The notes: generated from the letters alone by a model not told the origin. Numbered from the stretch's first letter, positions 1 through 8,997 are shown. The stretch is 64,000 nt of DNA from Alphaproteobacteria bacterium (GCA_016783965.1 JADHVO010000012.1:1-64000), one strand, 5' to 3'. Numbers and translations are program-made.

Positions 1-1
1 T

Positions 2-187
2 CCAGCAGGGACCGTTGGTTACAGCGAAGGCAGTTTGTTGGCGCGCGGGATGCTGCGCGGCCGCAAGTCGCTCATGCACTGTATCGCGCCGAAGCCGCCC
101 GACGTGCACCGAGGGCGGCTTTTGCGCATCTATATGGGCGCTGCGCCGGCGGCCGAACGAAGTGGCTTGGCGGGCGGCACCTCGTGA
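2..187 (+). CDS. C-terminal fragment of an unidentified protein (runs off the left edge)
   Basis: Reading frame 2 is open from the window edge to a TGA at 185-187 and would give the last 61 residues of a protein that begins outside the window. Most codons in its second half end in G or C, as in neighbouring genes, whereas the competing frame from position 15 gives an implausible Cys/Arg-rich translation. The visible end contains PAGTVGYSEGSLLARGM and IYMGAAPAAERSGLAGG; I do not recognise a family. It converges on the minus-strand gene that stops at 205, leaving only a short gap, which suits a real gene end. Real coding status is an inference. Confidence 0.42.
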   Translation, partial: PAGTVGYSEGSLLARGMLRGRKSLMHCIAPKPPDVHRGRLLRIYMGAAPAAERSGLAGGTS

Positions 188-204
188 GGCCGCCACCAAA
201 GGGC

Positions 205-636
205 CTAGACGCCGTAGTGCTGATACGGGTAGCAGCGCTCGCGCGTCAGATTGAGGGCGAAATGTTGGCCCAGCGCGGCGATCGCCTCCGCGTGTGTCCC
301 GAACGGGTCGCCGTTCGACGGTCCGACGATGATCGTGCGGAACGCACCGCTTTCCTTGCCGCAGGGTGGCAGCATTGCGGTCGCCAAGGCCGCGCCGTGC
401 TTGTCGCGAAGGGTCAGGAACAGAGGCATGGTCTTCTGCACATGCGTATTCAGTCCGATGTCGCGTTCGATGAACGCGCCGTCGTTCGGGCGATAGGATT
501 GGCGCGCCGCTTCATGCTCGCGGCGGAAATATTTCTCCACCGCGTGCCGCATCTCTTCGGATTCGATCTGGGCCTCGCCCTCGGTCTCGATCCGAAACCA
601 GGCGGCACGATTGGGAGCGTCACAAACGAATTGCAT
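205..636 (-). CDS. Conserved hypothetical protein
   Basis: A soluble protein of 143 residues if it starts at the ATG at 636 (MQFVCDAPNRAAWFRIETE). An in-frame ATG at 660 and a longer reading from 723 also exist, but the latter would overlap the start of the divergent gene at 722, and no convincing ribosome site marks any of them. The sequence has acidic stretches and a conserved-looking end, TIIVGPSNGDPFGTHAEAI, followed by HFALNLTRERCYPYQHYGV. No membrane segment or signal peptide is seen. Function unknown; it is divergently arranged with the VOC gene. Confidence 0.7.
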   Translation of the reverse strand: MQFVCDAPNRAAWFRIETEGEAQIESEEMRHAVEKYFRREHEAARQSYRPNDGAFIERDIGLNTHVQKTMPLFLTLRDKHGAALATAMLPPCGKESGAFRTIIVGPSNGDPFGTHAEAIAALGQHFALNLTRERCYPYQHYGV

Positions 637-721
637 GGCAGCGCGACTCACTGGGCCCATGGAAATGATAACGCCGAATCCCGGATTGGCGCTGCTTGGG
701 GGTTTCCCGTAGGATCGCGGC

Positions 722-1111
722 ATGCCTGTCGAAATGCTCGAGCACTACACGGTCCGCTGCGAAAGCCTGGAGCGCACGCGGGATTTCTACCGGGACGTGC
801 TGGGCTTGACAGACGGCGACCGCCCCAACTTCCCTTTCAAGGGCTACTGGATGTATCTGGGCGGCGTACCCGTCGTGCATCTGGTCGACGCTCAGGAATC
901 GGTGGAGCGGGACGGCCCGCAGGTCGGCGTGGACACGGCCGCGCTGGACCACATCGCCTTCCGCGGCAAGGACATTGAGGCGACCCGTGCCACCTTCAAG
1001 GCGCGCAACCTGAAGTTCCGCGAAAACGCCGTCCCCGGCGGTCGCATCCACCAGATCTTCGTCCGCGACCCCGACGGCATCCTGATCGAGCTGAATTTCC
1101 GGAAAGGCTGA
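722..1111 (+). CDS. VOC (glyoxalase/dioxygenase superfamily) protein
   Basis: A 129-residue single-domain vicinal-oxygen-chelate protein. It opens with the typical first beta-alpha-beta unit (LEHYTVRCESLERTRDFYRDVLGL) and has the second-half signature ALDHIAFRGKDIEATRATF and the ending IFVRDPDGILIELNF. The first histidine (residue 7), the His in LDHIAF and the Glu in LIELNF are the usual metal-ligand positions. An AGGA lies about 8 bases before the ATG. The family includes lactoylglutathione lyases, extradiol dioxygenases and resistance proteins; the substrate cannot be told from sequence. Another VOC gene at 20178 and a GloA-like one at 53617 lie in the window. Confidence 0.85.
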   Translation: MPVEMLEHYTVRCESLERTRDFYRDVLGLTDGDRPNFPFKGYWMYLGGVPVVHLVDAQESVERDGPQVGVDTAALDHIAFRGKDIEATRATFKARNLKFRENAVPGGRIHQIFVRDPDGILIELNFRKG

Positions 1112-1116
1112 TCCCG

Positions 1117-1200
1117 TCAGGACAGCACGGACCCGACGGCCATGGTCGCGCTCGAGAGCAGCAGCACCACGATCCAGATCGGCAATTTTCCAAGCGACAC
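1117..1200 (-). CDS. Candidate 27-residue membrane peptide with GTG start
   Basis: A short minus-strand frame, GTG at 1198-1200 to TGA at 1117-1119, encodes VSLGKLPIWIVVLLLSSATM plus seven residues, essentially one hydrophobic helix with a basic residue at its N side. An AGGAGA (1206-1211 on the plus strand as TCTCCT) sits 5 bases before the GTG, good spacing for a Shine-Dalgarno. It lies directly behind the VOC gene on the opposite strand. This is an inference from the ribosome site plus the membrane-helix composition; no homologue is known to me. I see no other feature between 1201 and the aldehyde dehydrogenase leader. Confidence 0.35.
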   Translation of the reverse strand: MSLGKLPIWIVVLLLSSATMAVGSVLS

Positions 1201-1469
1201 AGGCGTCTCCTGTCACCAGCCGTCCCTGCAAACGCGCACAGGCGGCGGCGGTTGCAGTAGTCGGATTCGATGACGGTCGCATGACCAGCCCAGCCAACGG
1301 CCAGGGCCCGAGCCGCCAAACTATCAGATTTCCCAGTCCGAACTGGGGTTTCTTGGCCCTACGCCAGCTTTGCCGCCCCCGCGCCGATGTGATTTTATGT
1401 CAGTGGATTTTGCGGAAAACCGGTAAGCGGCGACCGCCTGCCTTCAAACAACCAAAGGGAGTTCAAGGG

Positions 1470-2915
1470 ATGCAGGAACGGCTTCAATTCTACATCGACG
1501 GCAAATGGGTGAACCCCACCACGCCGAAGACCCTCGACGTCATCAACCCCGCGACCGAAGAACCCTTCGCGCGCATCTCGATGGGCTCCAAGGCCGACGT
1601 CGACAAGGCGGTCGCCGCCGCCCGCAAGGCGTTCGAGACCTGGTCGCGTACCACGCGCGAACAGCGCCTCGCGATCCTCCAGAAGGTGATGGGCGTCTAC
1701 CAGACCAAGTACGAAGAGATCGCCAAGGCCATCTCGATGGAGATGGGCGCGCCGATGTGGCTGTCGAAGGCCGCGCAGGCCGCTACCGGCATGGGTCATC
1801 TCGCCGAGATCGTGAAGATCCTCAAGGACTACAAGTTCGAGGAAAAGCTTGGCACGACCAACATCGTGAAGGAGCCAGTCGGCGTCTGTGGTCTCATCAC
1901 GCCGTGGAACTGGCCGATCAACCAGATCGTCTGCAAGGTCGCGCCCGCGCTCGCCGCCGGCTGCACCGTCGTGCTGAAGCCGTCGGAAGTCGCGCCGATG
2001 AACGCGATGCTGTTTGCCGACGTGCTGCACGAAGCCGGCGTCCCACCGGGCGTGTTCAACCTCGTCAACGGCGATGGCCCGACCGTCGGTGAGGCGATGT
2101 CCCATCATCCGGGCATCGACATGATGTCCTTCACGGGCTCGACCCGCGCCGGCATCGCGGTGGCCAAGGCGGCCGCCGAAACGGTCAAGCGCGTCGCGCA
2201 GGAACTCGGCGGCAAGTCGCCGAACATCGTGCTTGAAGATGCCGACCTGACGAAGGCGGTCTCGGGTGGCGTGATGCAGATGATGACCAACTCGGGTCAG
2301 TCCTGTAACGCGCCCTCGCGCATGTTCGTGCCGAAGGCGAAGAACGACCAGGCCATCGCGATCGCCAAGGCGACCGCCGACAAGGTCAAGGTCGCTCCGC
2401 CGGATTCGCCGGAATCGGTCCCGGGCGTGATCGGCCCGGTCGTCTCTGAAGTGCAGTTCAACAAGATCCAGGCCCTGATCCAGAAGGGCATCGACGAGGG
2501 CGCCACGCTGGTGTCCGGCGGCGTCGGTCGTCCGGATGGCCTGAACCGCGGCTACTACGTCAAGCCGACGGTCTTCGCGAACGTCACCAACGACATGACC
2601 ATCGCGCGCGAAGAGATCTTCGGGCCGGTGCTCTGCATGCTGGCCTATGACACGGAGGAAGACGCCATCCGTATGGCGAACGACACCGTCTACGGCCTCT
2701 CAGGCTACGTTCAGTCGGGTGATATTGAGCACGCCCGCAAGGTCGCCTCGCGCATCCGCGCCGGCAACGTGCACATCAATGGCGCCGGCGCCGATTTCAG
2801 CTCGCCGTTCGGCGGCTACAAGCAGTCCGGCAACGGCCGCGAATGGGGCGAGCACGGCTTCGAGGAGTTCCTAGAGACCAAGGCCGTCCTCGGCAGCGAA
2901 CCCAAGGCGGCGTAA
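1470..2915 (+). CDS. Aldehyde dehydrogenase (NAD(P)+-dependent, ALDH superfamily)
   Basis: A 481-residue cytoplasmic enzyme oxidising an aldehyde to the carboxylic acid. The family landmarks are all present: TPWNWP (residues 144-149) and KPSEVAP in the cofactor fold, FTGSTRAG for nucleotide binding, the general base Glu245 in ELGGKSPN, and the catalytic Cys279 in NSGQSCNAPS. The ending SPFGGYKQSGNGREWGEHGFEEF is typical. Start: ATG at 1470, because AAAGGGAG at 1454-1461 is a good ribosome site and the protein then begins with the usual YIDGKWV; the frame is open further upstream without support. A strong terminator follows. The substrate is not resolvable from sequence. Confidence 0.93.
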   Translation: MQERLQFYIDGKWVNPTTPKTLDVINPATEEPFARISMGSKADVDKAVAAARKAFETWSRTTREQRLAILQKVMGVYQTKYEEIAKAISMEMGAPMWLSKAAQAATGMGHLAEIVKILKDYKFEEKLGTTNIVKEPVGVCGLITPWNWPINQIVCKVAPALAAGCTVVLKPSEVAPMNAMLFADVLHEAGVPPGVFNLVNGDGPTVGEAMSHHPGIDMMSFTGSTRAGIAVAKAAAETVKRVAQELGGKSPNIVLEDADLTKAVSGGVMQMMTNSGQSCNAPSRMFVPKAKNDQAIAIAKATADKVKVAPPDSPESVPGVIGPVVSEVQFNKIQALIQKGIDEGATLVSGGVGRPDGLNRGYYVKPTVFANVTNDMTIAREEIFGPVLCMLAYDTEEDAIRMANDTVYGLSGYVQSGDIEHARKVASRIRAGNVHINGAGADFSSPFGGYKQSGNGREWGEHGFEEFLETKAVLGSEPKAA

Positions 2916-2920
2916 GCGAC

Positions 2921-2950
2921 GTCATGGCCGGGCTTGACCCGGCCACCCAT
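2921..2950. repeat. REP-like GTCATGGCCGGG palindrome
   Basis: Perfect 7-bp arms GGCCGGG (2926-2932) and CCCGGCC (2938-2944) around CTTGA, preceded by GTCAT. This resembles the short extragenic palindromes that are common in alphaproteobacterial genomes; related elements occur at 18559 and 45772. Confidence 0.6.
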
Positions 2951-2954
2951 CAAA

Positions 2955-2992
2955 ACAAAAGGCCGTCGCGCGAGCGGCGGCCTTTTTTGTTT
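2955..2992. terminator. Bidirectional intrinsic terminator
   Basis: A GC-rich hairpin (AAAAGGCCG.CGC, loop GCGA, GCG.CGGCCTTTTTT) with an A-run before it and a T-run after it. It lies between the convergent aldehyde dehydrogenase and LytTR genes and can end transcripts from both sides. Confidence 0.85.
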
Positions 2993-3825
2993 CAGCGCTT
3001 CTCGAACTTCGCCCGCACACCCTCGCGATAGCCGCGGCTCATCCGCAGCTCGGTGCCGTCGTCCAACGTGACTGTGGCGTCGCCGCTTGGCAACGACGCT
3101 ATCATCCTGATCCGCTCCAGTGCCACGATCGTCTGACGGTGAATTCGGACGAACCTTGACGGATCAAGCGACGCCTCGAACTTCACCGACGTCTCGCGGA
3201 TCAGATGCGTAGCGGCACCGGCATGCAGCGCAAGGTAATTGCCCTGTGTCTCGATCCATCCAACCTCGGCCAGGTCGAGCACCGTCACCCGCCCACGCTC
3301 CTTCACCGGCAAGGTCGTCAGATAACCTCCGCGCGCCGCGACGGGAGCATCCAGCGCATCCTGCGCGCGCCGGAAGAAGAACTGGGCCTGCGCGATCGCA
3401 TCCAGCACCGCGACCGAGAAGAACAGCAGCAATCCATCGGCCCCGAATTGCTCGACCAGCGCGGTGCCCAGTGGCCGTCCATCGATCCCGGCAATCCATG
3501 CCAGCACACCGGCGACCGCGATCAGTCCCGCGGCGATCCCGGACGCCGCCAGCAGATGCACTCCACCGCGCCCCCATCGCGCCGTGCCCTCGACGGGTAG
3601 CCGCCGCGCCAGCGCGAACACCAAGGGCGTCACCGACGCCCCCAGCAACCCGGCGCACACCAGCCGCAGCACCTCGCGTCCGACCGGTAGCGCCCCGTCG
3701 GCCCGCATGATGTTGCCCGGCTCCAGCACCACCACCAGCGCCAGCCAATACACGAAGCCGATCAGGAACTCCCGCTGCCAGTCCGGCAAGCGCGGAGTCG
3801 GTCGGGGCAGGGCGGCATCGCTCAT
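2992..3825 (-). CDS. Membrane-anchored LytTR-family DNA-binding regulator
   Basis: A protein of 277 residues. The N-terminal half holds about four hydrophobic segments (FLIGFVYWLALVVVL, VCAGLLGASVTPLVFALA, LLAASGIAAGLIAVAGVLAWIAGI, GADGLLLFFSVAVLDAIA). The C-terminal 100 residues form a LytTR domain: VLDLAEVGWIETQGNYLALH, then DPSRFVRIHRQTIVALERI and the final GTELRMSRGYREGV. LytTR domains bind direct repeats in promoters; with a membrane sensor part and no receiver domain, it probably responds to a membrane or envelope signal. Start placed at ATG 3825; a TTG two codons upstream is possible. It is divergent from the M48 protease gene, so the 160-bp gap between them may hold its target; I see no obvious repeats there. 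Confidence 0.85.
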   Translation of the reverse strand: MSDAALPRPTPRLPDWQREFLIGFVYWLALVVVLEPGNIMRADGALPVGREVLRLVCAGLLGASVTPLVFALARRLPVEGTARWGRGGVHLLAASGIAAGLIAVAGVLAWIAGIDGRPLGTALVEQFGADGLLLFFSVAVLDAIAQAQFFFRRAQDALDAPVAARGGYLTTLPVKERGRVTVLDLAEVGWIETQGNYLALHAGAATHLIRETSVKFEASLDPSRFVRIHRQTIVALERIRMIASLPSGDATVTLDDGTELRMSRGYREGVRAKFEKR

Positions 3826-3984
3826 GCCCAAGCATATGGCGGTTGCCTCCTGGTTCGTCCAGCGCCCGGAAATCCTGGATTTTGTGACCAGCCGTTGGCC
3901 CGCCGGGACGAGCCGCGGAGTCTCCCTCTGTCACCATCCGGTCCGCGCGCCCACCTTCCGAACAGCCAGCAACCGGAAAATCCG

Positions 3985-5172
3985 ATGCCCGTCCCCGTGC
4001 CCGAAGCCACCGCGTCCGCGGTTGCCTATACCCACACACTCGAGTTTCTCTGGGCCGCGTCGCAGCTCGCGGGACTTGTCCTGCCGGGGATACTGCTCTT
4101 CACCGGCTGGGGCGCTCGTCTCCGTTCTGCTTGTGCAAGGCTCGCCCGCAACAACCGCTTCTTCACGCTGGTCCTGTTCGCCGCTGTCTATCTCGTCCTT
4201 GCCGCGCTGGTCGTCGCTCCGATCCACTATGTGCGCGATTTCGTCGCCGGCCCGCTGTCCGGCGCGAGCGGGAAGTCTGCCGCAAGCCTATCGCTTGCCG
4301 ACTGGATCGTCGGCGAGATCGTTCCGGCGTTCGCCCAGGCCCTGGCAGCCGCACTGTTCCTCTGGATTCCGTACTGGCTGATCCGCCGCTTCCCGCGCTG
4401 GTGGTGGGCCATTGGCGCCGCCGCACTGGTGCCGGTCGCCTTCCTTGTGCTCGTCGCGTTACCGGTCGTCATCGACCCGCTGACTGCGCATTATGAACCG
4501 CTGAAAGACAAAGCCCTTGCCACCCGGATCGAAGAGCTCGCCGCGCGATGCGGCGTGCACGACATCCCGGTCTTCGTGGGCGGCGATGACGACACAGTGG
4601 TCGGCCTCGGCCCGACCAAGCGCATCTTCCTCCAGGAAGACATCGCCACCGCCGAGACCCCCGAGCAGATCGTCGGCACCGTCAGCCACGAACTCAAGCA
4701 TTACGTCCTGGGCGACAACTACAAGGCCCTCGCCATCATCGCCGGGCTCATGTTTTCCGGTTTCCTGCTGGTGCAGATCCTCGGCCGCTGCGCCATCCGC
4801 CGCTGGCAAGCGCGCTTCGGGATCGGCGATCTCGCCGATCCCGCGTCCCTGCCGCTCATCGTTCTGGTCCTCTCCGCGTTCTGGCTGCTGGTGCTGCCCG
4901 CCTTCAACTGGGAAGCCCGCTCCATCGAGCGCGAAGCCGACCGCTTCGGCCTCGAACTAACGCACACCAACCACGCGAATGCCGAACTCTACGCAAGCTG
5001 GGCGACGACCTTCCCTGCTGAATACGATTGGTTCTTCTACACATTCCGCGCCACGCATCCATCACTCGGCGACCGCATCCGCTTCGCCAACACCTATCGC
5101 CCGTGGGAAACCGGGCAGCCGTTGGTCTACGCCGATGTGTGCAAGCCTACCGGTGCAATGCCCACACGGTGA
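3985..5172 (+). CDS. M48 family membrane metalloprotease (Ste24-like)
   Basis: A 395-residue integral membrane zinc protease. Hydrophobic segments occupy roughly residues 20-40, 60-80, 112-132 and 140-165, followed by a soluble catalytic part with the zinc motif HELKH (residues 235-239) and the third ligand in EREADRFGLEL, after a further membrane pair. The layout and the last segment (FRATHPSLGDRIRFANTYRPW) match Ste24/CAAX-protease-like M48 enzymes, which degrade or trim membrane proteins. Start at ATG 3985 gives a protein of family length; the open frame upstream has no ribosome site. The 3' end overlaps the opposing methyltransferase gene by 26 bases. Confidence 0.88.
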   Translation: MPVPVPEATASAVAYTHTLEFLWAASQLAGLVLPGILLFTGWGARLRSACARLARNNRFFTLVLFAAVYLVLAALVVAPIHYVRDFVAGPLSGASGKSAASLSLADWIVGEIVPAFAQALAAALFLWIPYWLIRRFPRWWWAIGAAALVPVAFLVLVALPVVIDPLTAHYEPLKDKALATRIEELAARCGVHDIPVFVGGDDDTVVGLGPTKRIFLQEDIATAETPEQIVGTVSHELKHYVLGDNYKALAIIAGLMFSGFLLVQILGRCAIRRWQARFGIGDLADPASLPLIVLVLSAFWLLVLPAFNWEARSIEREADRFGLELTHTNHANAELYASWATTFPAEYDWFFYTFRATHPSLGDRIRFANTYRPWETGQPLVYADVCKPTGAMPTR

Positions 5173-6061
5173 ACGCGTCGTCGCTCGCATGTTTGCGCAG
5201 CTTCAGCGCGCCCGCGAGCTTCGCCACTGGCACCGTCCGCTGCCCGACGAGGAATACCTCGCCGCCCGTCGCCAGGTAGTCCGGCGCCGTCGCCAGGAAA
5301 TCGCGCAACGCGGCAAACGACTGTTCCACGCCTTGATGGATCGGCGGATTGGAGACGATGGCGTCGAATTTGTCCGCCGGCAGGTCGCGCAACCGTGCGA
5401 TCTGGTATGCCGGTACGCCCGGCACATTCTCCTTCGCCGCCACCAGAGACACTGCATCGATGTCGGACAGCGTGAACCGGACATCTCCGTGCCGCCGGGT
5501 GAGCACCTCGGCGATTGGTCCGCTGCCACAGGCGAAGTCGAGCACCTTTCCACCCACCGCCGGCACGGTCTCCAGCAGGAACCGCGTACCCTCGTCCAGC
5601 CGCCCGCTGGCGAACACGCCGGGATAGGTCACATGCGAGAAGTTCGCCTCGCCGACGTGAAATCCGAACGTGGACCGCCAATCGCTCAATGCTGCCTTCA
5701 GACGCGCCCTCGGCCCACGCGCCGCGAACACTCGCGAATGGAACTTGGTCTGCACGGTCTCGACGGCCGCGAACACCTCGCCGAGCCGGCGCCCCGCCGA
5801 CACGATGCCCTCGCCGTTGCCGCCGAACAGGTACAGCGTCCCGCCGGGCTTCAAGGCGCCGGCGGCCGCATCGGCCATCATCTGAAATTCGTCGCGCGCC
5901 TTGGAAAGGCGCAACGCGATCGTGCCGAACGATCCCTCGGGCCAGAACGGCAGCCCAGGCGTCCGGCGGTCCACAGACCGCGGCCAGAAATCCGCCCCGA
6001 TCAGCAGGCTGTCGTCATCCGGCGCCACGCACGTCTGAAGCGCCCGCGCCGGATCGTCCAT
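5147..6061 (-). CDS. Class I SAM-dependent methyltransferase, RsmC-like
   Basis: A 304-residue methyltransferase. It has the two-half architecture of RsmC (16S rRNA guanine-N2 methyltransferase): a degenerate N-terminal methyltransferase-like half (ending about residue 130) and a catalytic C-terminal half with motif I VLDFACGSGPIAEVL and the amino-methylase motif IVSNPPIHQG. The NPP tetrad is typical of enzymes methylating exocyclic amines of nucleic-acid bases. Its ATG overlaps the stop of the EF-P gene in an ATGA arrangement, so the two are probably co-translated, which fits a ribosome-related role. The exact rRNA position cannot be told from sequence. Confidence 0.82.
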   Translation of the reverse strand: MDDPARALQTCVAPDDDSLLIGADFWPRSVDRRTPGLPFWPEGSFGTIALRLSKARDEFQMMADAAAGALKPGGTLYLFGGNGEGIVSAGRRLGEVFAAVETVQTKFHSRVFAARGPRARLKAALSDWRSTFGFHVGEANFSHVTYPGVFASGRLDEGTRFLLETVPAVGGKVLDFACGSGPIAEVLTRRHGDVRFTLSDIDAVSLVAAKENVPGVPAYQIARLRDLPADKFDAIVSNPPIHQGVEQSFAALRDFLATAPDYLATGGEVFLVGQRTVPVAKLAGALKLRKHASDDAFTVWALHR

Positions 6062-6630
6062 CAGTCCTTCGCGCGCTCGACATAGGAGCCGTCGGCCGTC
6101 ATCACCACCACGCGCGTGCCCGTCGTGATGTGGGTCGGCACCATGGTCTTCACGCCGTTCGACAGCACCGCCGGCTTGAACGAACCACTCGCCGTCTGGC
6201 CCTTCACCACCGGCTCCGTGTCGACGATCTCGAACGTCGCGCGCTGCGGGATTTCCATCGAGATCGGATTGCCCTCATAGAGCTGGAACTGCACTTCCAT
6301 ATTCTCGACAAGGTATGGCGCCATGTCGCCCACCACGTCGGCGCCGACATGGACCTGGTCGAAGGTTGTCGGCTGCATGAATACCCAGTGGTCGCCGTCC
6401 TGGTAGAGGTACTGGAAGGTCTGCGACTCCACGAACGCCTTCTCGACGCTGTCTGTGGTTCGCAGGCGCTCGACCGTCTTCAGCCCGTCGGGGATGCGGC
6501 GCATTTCGAGGTGGGTGACCGGCGTGCCCTTGCCGGGATGGATGTTCTCGGCGGTGATGACGACATACAGCTTGCCGTCCTTCTCAAGGACGTTGCCTTT
6601 GCGCACGCTGCTGGCGATGACGGAAACCAC
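6061..6630 (-). CDS. efp: Elongation factor P
   Basis: A 189-residue EF-P, which binds between the ribosomal P and E sites to relieve stalling at proline runs. All three beta-barrel domains are present, with the strongly conserved [14 protein letters not shown] start, the modification loop HPGKGTP with Lys34, and the ending [15 protein letters not shown]. Lys34 is the residue beta-lysylated by EpmA/EpmB in other proteobacteria, and both enzymes are encoded a few kb away. The start is GTG at 6630, with GAGGT about 7 bases upstream; the second residue region [12 protein letters not shown] matches family N termini. It is first in a two-gene unit with the methyltransferase. Confidence 0.97.
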   Translation of the reverse strand: MVSVIASSVRKGNVLEKDGKLYVVITAENIHPGKGTPVTHLEMRRIPDGLKTVERLRTTDSVEKAFVESQTFQYLYQDGDHWVFMQPTTFDQVHVGADVVGDMAPYLVENMEVQFQLYEGNPISMEIPQRATFEIVDTEPVVKGQTASGSFKPAVLSNGVKTMVPTHITTGTRVVVMTADGSYVERAKD

Positions 6631-6699
6631 GTTTGGACCTCGGAAAATGGCTGGGAAGCGGGGGCTATAGCAGTCCCGCTCGCGCCCGCCAAGCCGGGT

Positions 6700-7806
6700 C
6701 TAACGCCAGCCTCGCGGCAGGGCGTACTCGGGCGGCCGGATCTCCAACTGAGGTCCCGTCGGAGCGCCGTCGAAGTCGGTCCAGCACATCCGCTCGAAGT
6801 CGAACAGCTTGCAGGACGAAACGATCTTCCGGTATTCGGCCAGCGTCAGCAGGTATTCCTTGCTGTCGCCCGCGACCCGCGCCTTCAGCGCCGCCTGCTC
6901 GGCCGGAAGCTCATAGACCGGCGTCGTGACATGGGTGTGGTGCGCCGGATGGTGCATCACGTCCGAATAGAGCGGGAAGATGTCGATCGGCAGCTTCACA
7001 TGGGCCGTGCCGAGCACATTGGCGTTGTAGGAACTCCAGACCTTCTCGTCGTTGAACCACGGGATCTCCGGATGGGTGTGGTTCAGATAGACGGTGATCG
7101 CCGCCAGCCAGCTCCACGCCGCGAACGGAATCACGCAGCCGAGCGCCAGCGTCAGCCACACCGGACGCTCCGGCGCCACGACCTGCCCCAGGGCTACGAT
7201 GGCCGCGATGGTCGCTGTGAAGCCGGCCAGCACGAACAACGTGTCGGGCAGATGCTTCTTCCACGCGATCCGCGTGTCTGCCGACAGCGGCAGCACCATC
7301 AGCGGCAGCCAGATGTCGACGTGATAGTAGAACAGCGGCCCCCACGCGCTGCGCAGCCCGCGCTCAAACCAGCGTCGCACCGGCGATGCCGCGCGGTATT
7401 CCGCCAGGCTCATCGGTGCCCACACCGGGTCGACGCCCTTCAGGTTGGTGCGGCCGTGATGATGCTGGTTGTGTGCCACGCGCCACAGACTCACCGAATG
7501 CACGACCGGGATGAACGCCAGCCGCCCCAGCCACAGATTCCACCGCCGCCCCGGCACCAGCGCGTTGTGGCAGCAATCGTGGCCTATGATGAACAGCATC
7601 GCGATGCAGATGCCGTTGCCGATCGCGGCGCCGATATTGATGACAAGCGGGAACGGCGCGACCGCATCGATCAGGGTGAAGAGATACAGTCCCGAATAGA
7701 CCGCGAAGATCGAAAGGCCCTTGGCCAGGGACCGGCGATCGGCGGTGGGCACAACCCGCTCGGCGGTGCCATCTATGGTGCTGCTGTTGAGTTCGACCGC
7801 ATCCAT
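6700..7806 (-). CDS. Membrane fatty acid desaturase (acyl-lipid type)
   Basis: A 368-residue integral membrane di-iron enzyme introducing a double bond into an acyl chain. The three histidine boxes are visible: HDCCH (residues 76-80), HNQHH (112-116) and HHPAHHTH near residue 295, with hydrophobic segments between them. The stretch RVAHNQHHHGRTN and the MHHPAHHTHVTTPVYELP end are typical of FA_desaturase family members. It ends about 70 bases upstream of efp on the same strand and is preceded by a second desaturase of similar length, so the two form a probable unit. Regiospecificity is not readable; a role in membrane fluidity is inferred. Confidence 0.88.
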   Translation of the reverse strand: MDAVELNSSTIDGTAERVVPTADRRSLAKGLSIFAVYSGLYLFTLIDAVAPFPLVINIGAAIGNGICIAMLFIIGHDCCHNALVPGRRWNLWLGRLAFIPVVHSVSLWRVAHNQHHHGRTNLKGVDPVWAPMSLAEYRAASPVRRWFERGLRSAWGPLFYYHVDIWLPLMVLPLSADTRIAWKKHLPDTLFVLAGFTATIAAIVALGQVVAPERPVWLTLALGCVIPFAAWSWLAAITVYLNHTHPEIPWFNDEKVWSSYNANVLGTAHVKLPIDIFPLYSDVMHHPAHHTHVTTPVYELPAEQAALKARVAGDSKEYLLTLAEYRKIVSSCKLFDFERMCWTDFDGAPTGPQLEIRPPEYALPRGWR

Positions 7807-7923
7807 TCCCGCTGCATCCCCCGGGGCCCATGATGCGCGGAGTGTCGGACGCGAACGCCTAAGGAAGGGTTCGCCGATAGCAGCGCAAATTCAGGCTTCG
7901 ATTAACCAGCCTGCGCGGCAGTC

Positions 7924-8997
7924 CTAGGGATTTCCGGGGCTTGTGGTCGGCTGATAGTTGAAATCGCACCAGCAGTCGCGCACGGAATCGTAGAGTTTGC
8001 AGTCGCGCGTCAACCGCCGGTGGTAGGCCGGTGTCCAGCGGATGCTGATCACGTCTTCGCCGTAGCCGCTTTCCAGGTGCGCCTGGGCCTTTTTCAGCGA
8101 ATAGAGCGGGATAATTGGATTCAAATGATGCGCGCTGTGCTGCATCAGGCGGTGAAACGCCAGATCGAAGATCTCCGGAAAGCGGATGCGCACGGTGCCG
8201 TGCATCTTCTGGTATGTCGTCGACGGGCGGCCCGTCGGCATCGACCACTTCACGTCCGGTCCCGTGTGCTGGATCACGGTCACGAAGGAGATCAGCAGAT
8301 TCCACAGCAGGAACGGAATGAGCAATCCGTACACGGCGGCATTGATGAACGATCCTCCCCAGGTCTGCGTAGTCCCAAAGGTATGCGAGGCCCACGCCAG
8401 CGCGCTCACCATTGCCGGAATCCAGACATACACCAGCGCGAGATCGGCCCAGTCGCTCCACTTGAACGTGGCGCGCTCTTTGGCGCGCGGGGCAAAGATG
8501 TCCCGCGCCCAGATGTCCGTCAGATAGAACATCGGCTGGCCCCACAAGCTGCGGGTGAAGCGGTACTTCGCCTGCTGCGCCGGCGTCGCCGCGCGATACT
8601 GCTCCACGCTCATGGGCGAATAGGCATTGTCCACGCCGATCTGCGCCGTATAGCGGTGATGCACCTGGTTGTGATGATACGCCCAGCGGCTCAGCGGATG
8701 CAGTGCGGGCAGGAACCCGATTGTCCCGATCAGCCGGTTCAGCCAGTTGTAGCGCGTGCCGCCGCGATGGGCGCAGTCATGCCCGATGATCGCCAGCGTC
8801 GAGGTCAGGGCGCCCGCCACGAACGTGCAGCCCAGCTTTGCCCAGATCGAGGTGAACAGCACCGCGCCCGTCACCGCCGCGACATACAGGGCGAACTCGA
8901 CCACCAGGAACGCGATCGGACGCACCAGATGGCGCGTCGCGAACGGCGCCATGTCCAGTTCTGGACGCCACTTCTCGTCTGCAACCGCGATGGTCAT
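7924..8997 (-). CDS. Membrane fatty acid desaturase, second copy
   Basis: A 357-residue paralogue-like neighbour of the desaturase at 6700. Histidine boxes are HDCAH (around residue 74), HHNQVHH (around 109-115) and HSAHH (near 291). The two proteins share layout and the C-terminal motif of a Cys-containing CKLxD(S/F)xRxCWxDF stretch, but differ at many positions, so they are diverged copies rather than a recent duplication. A 117-bp gap separates them. The third box HSAHHLNP resembles enzymes acting on lipid-linked acyl chains or carotenoid-like substrates; the actual substrate is unknown. Confidence 0.87.
   Translation of the reverse strand: MTIAVADEKWRPELDMAPFATRHLVRPIAFLVVEFALYVAAVTGAVLFTSIWAKLGCTFVAGALTSTLAIIGHDCAHRGGTRYNWLNRLIGTIGFLPALHPLSRWAYHHNQVHHRYTAQIGVDNAYSPMSVEQYRAATPAQQAKYRFTRSLWGQPMFYLTDIWARDIFAPRAKERATFKWSDWADLALVYVWIPAMVSALAWASHTFGTTQTWGGSFINAAVYGLLIPFLLWNLLISFVTVIQHTGPDVKWSMPTGRPSTTYQKMHGTVRIRFPEIFDLAFHRLMQHSAHHLNPIIPLYSLKKAQAHLESGYGEDVISIRWTPAYHRRLTRDCKLYDSVRDCWCDFNYQPTTSPGNP

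Noticed and set aside
15..254. Open frame at the left edge on the plus strand
   Set aside because: Cys/Arg-rich translation typical of a wrong frame; frame 2 of the same stretch fits coding composition better.
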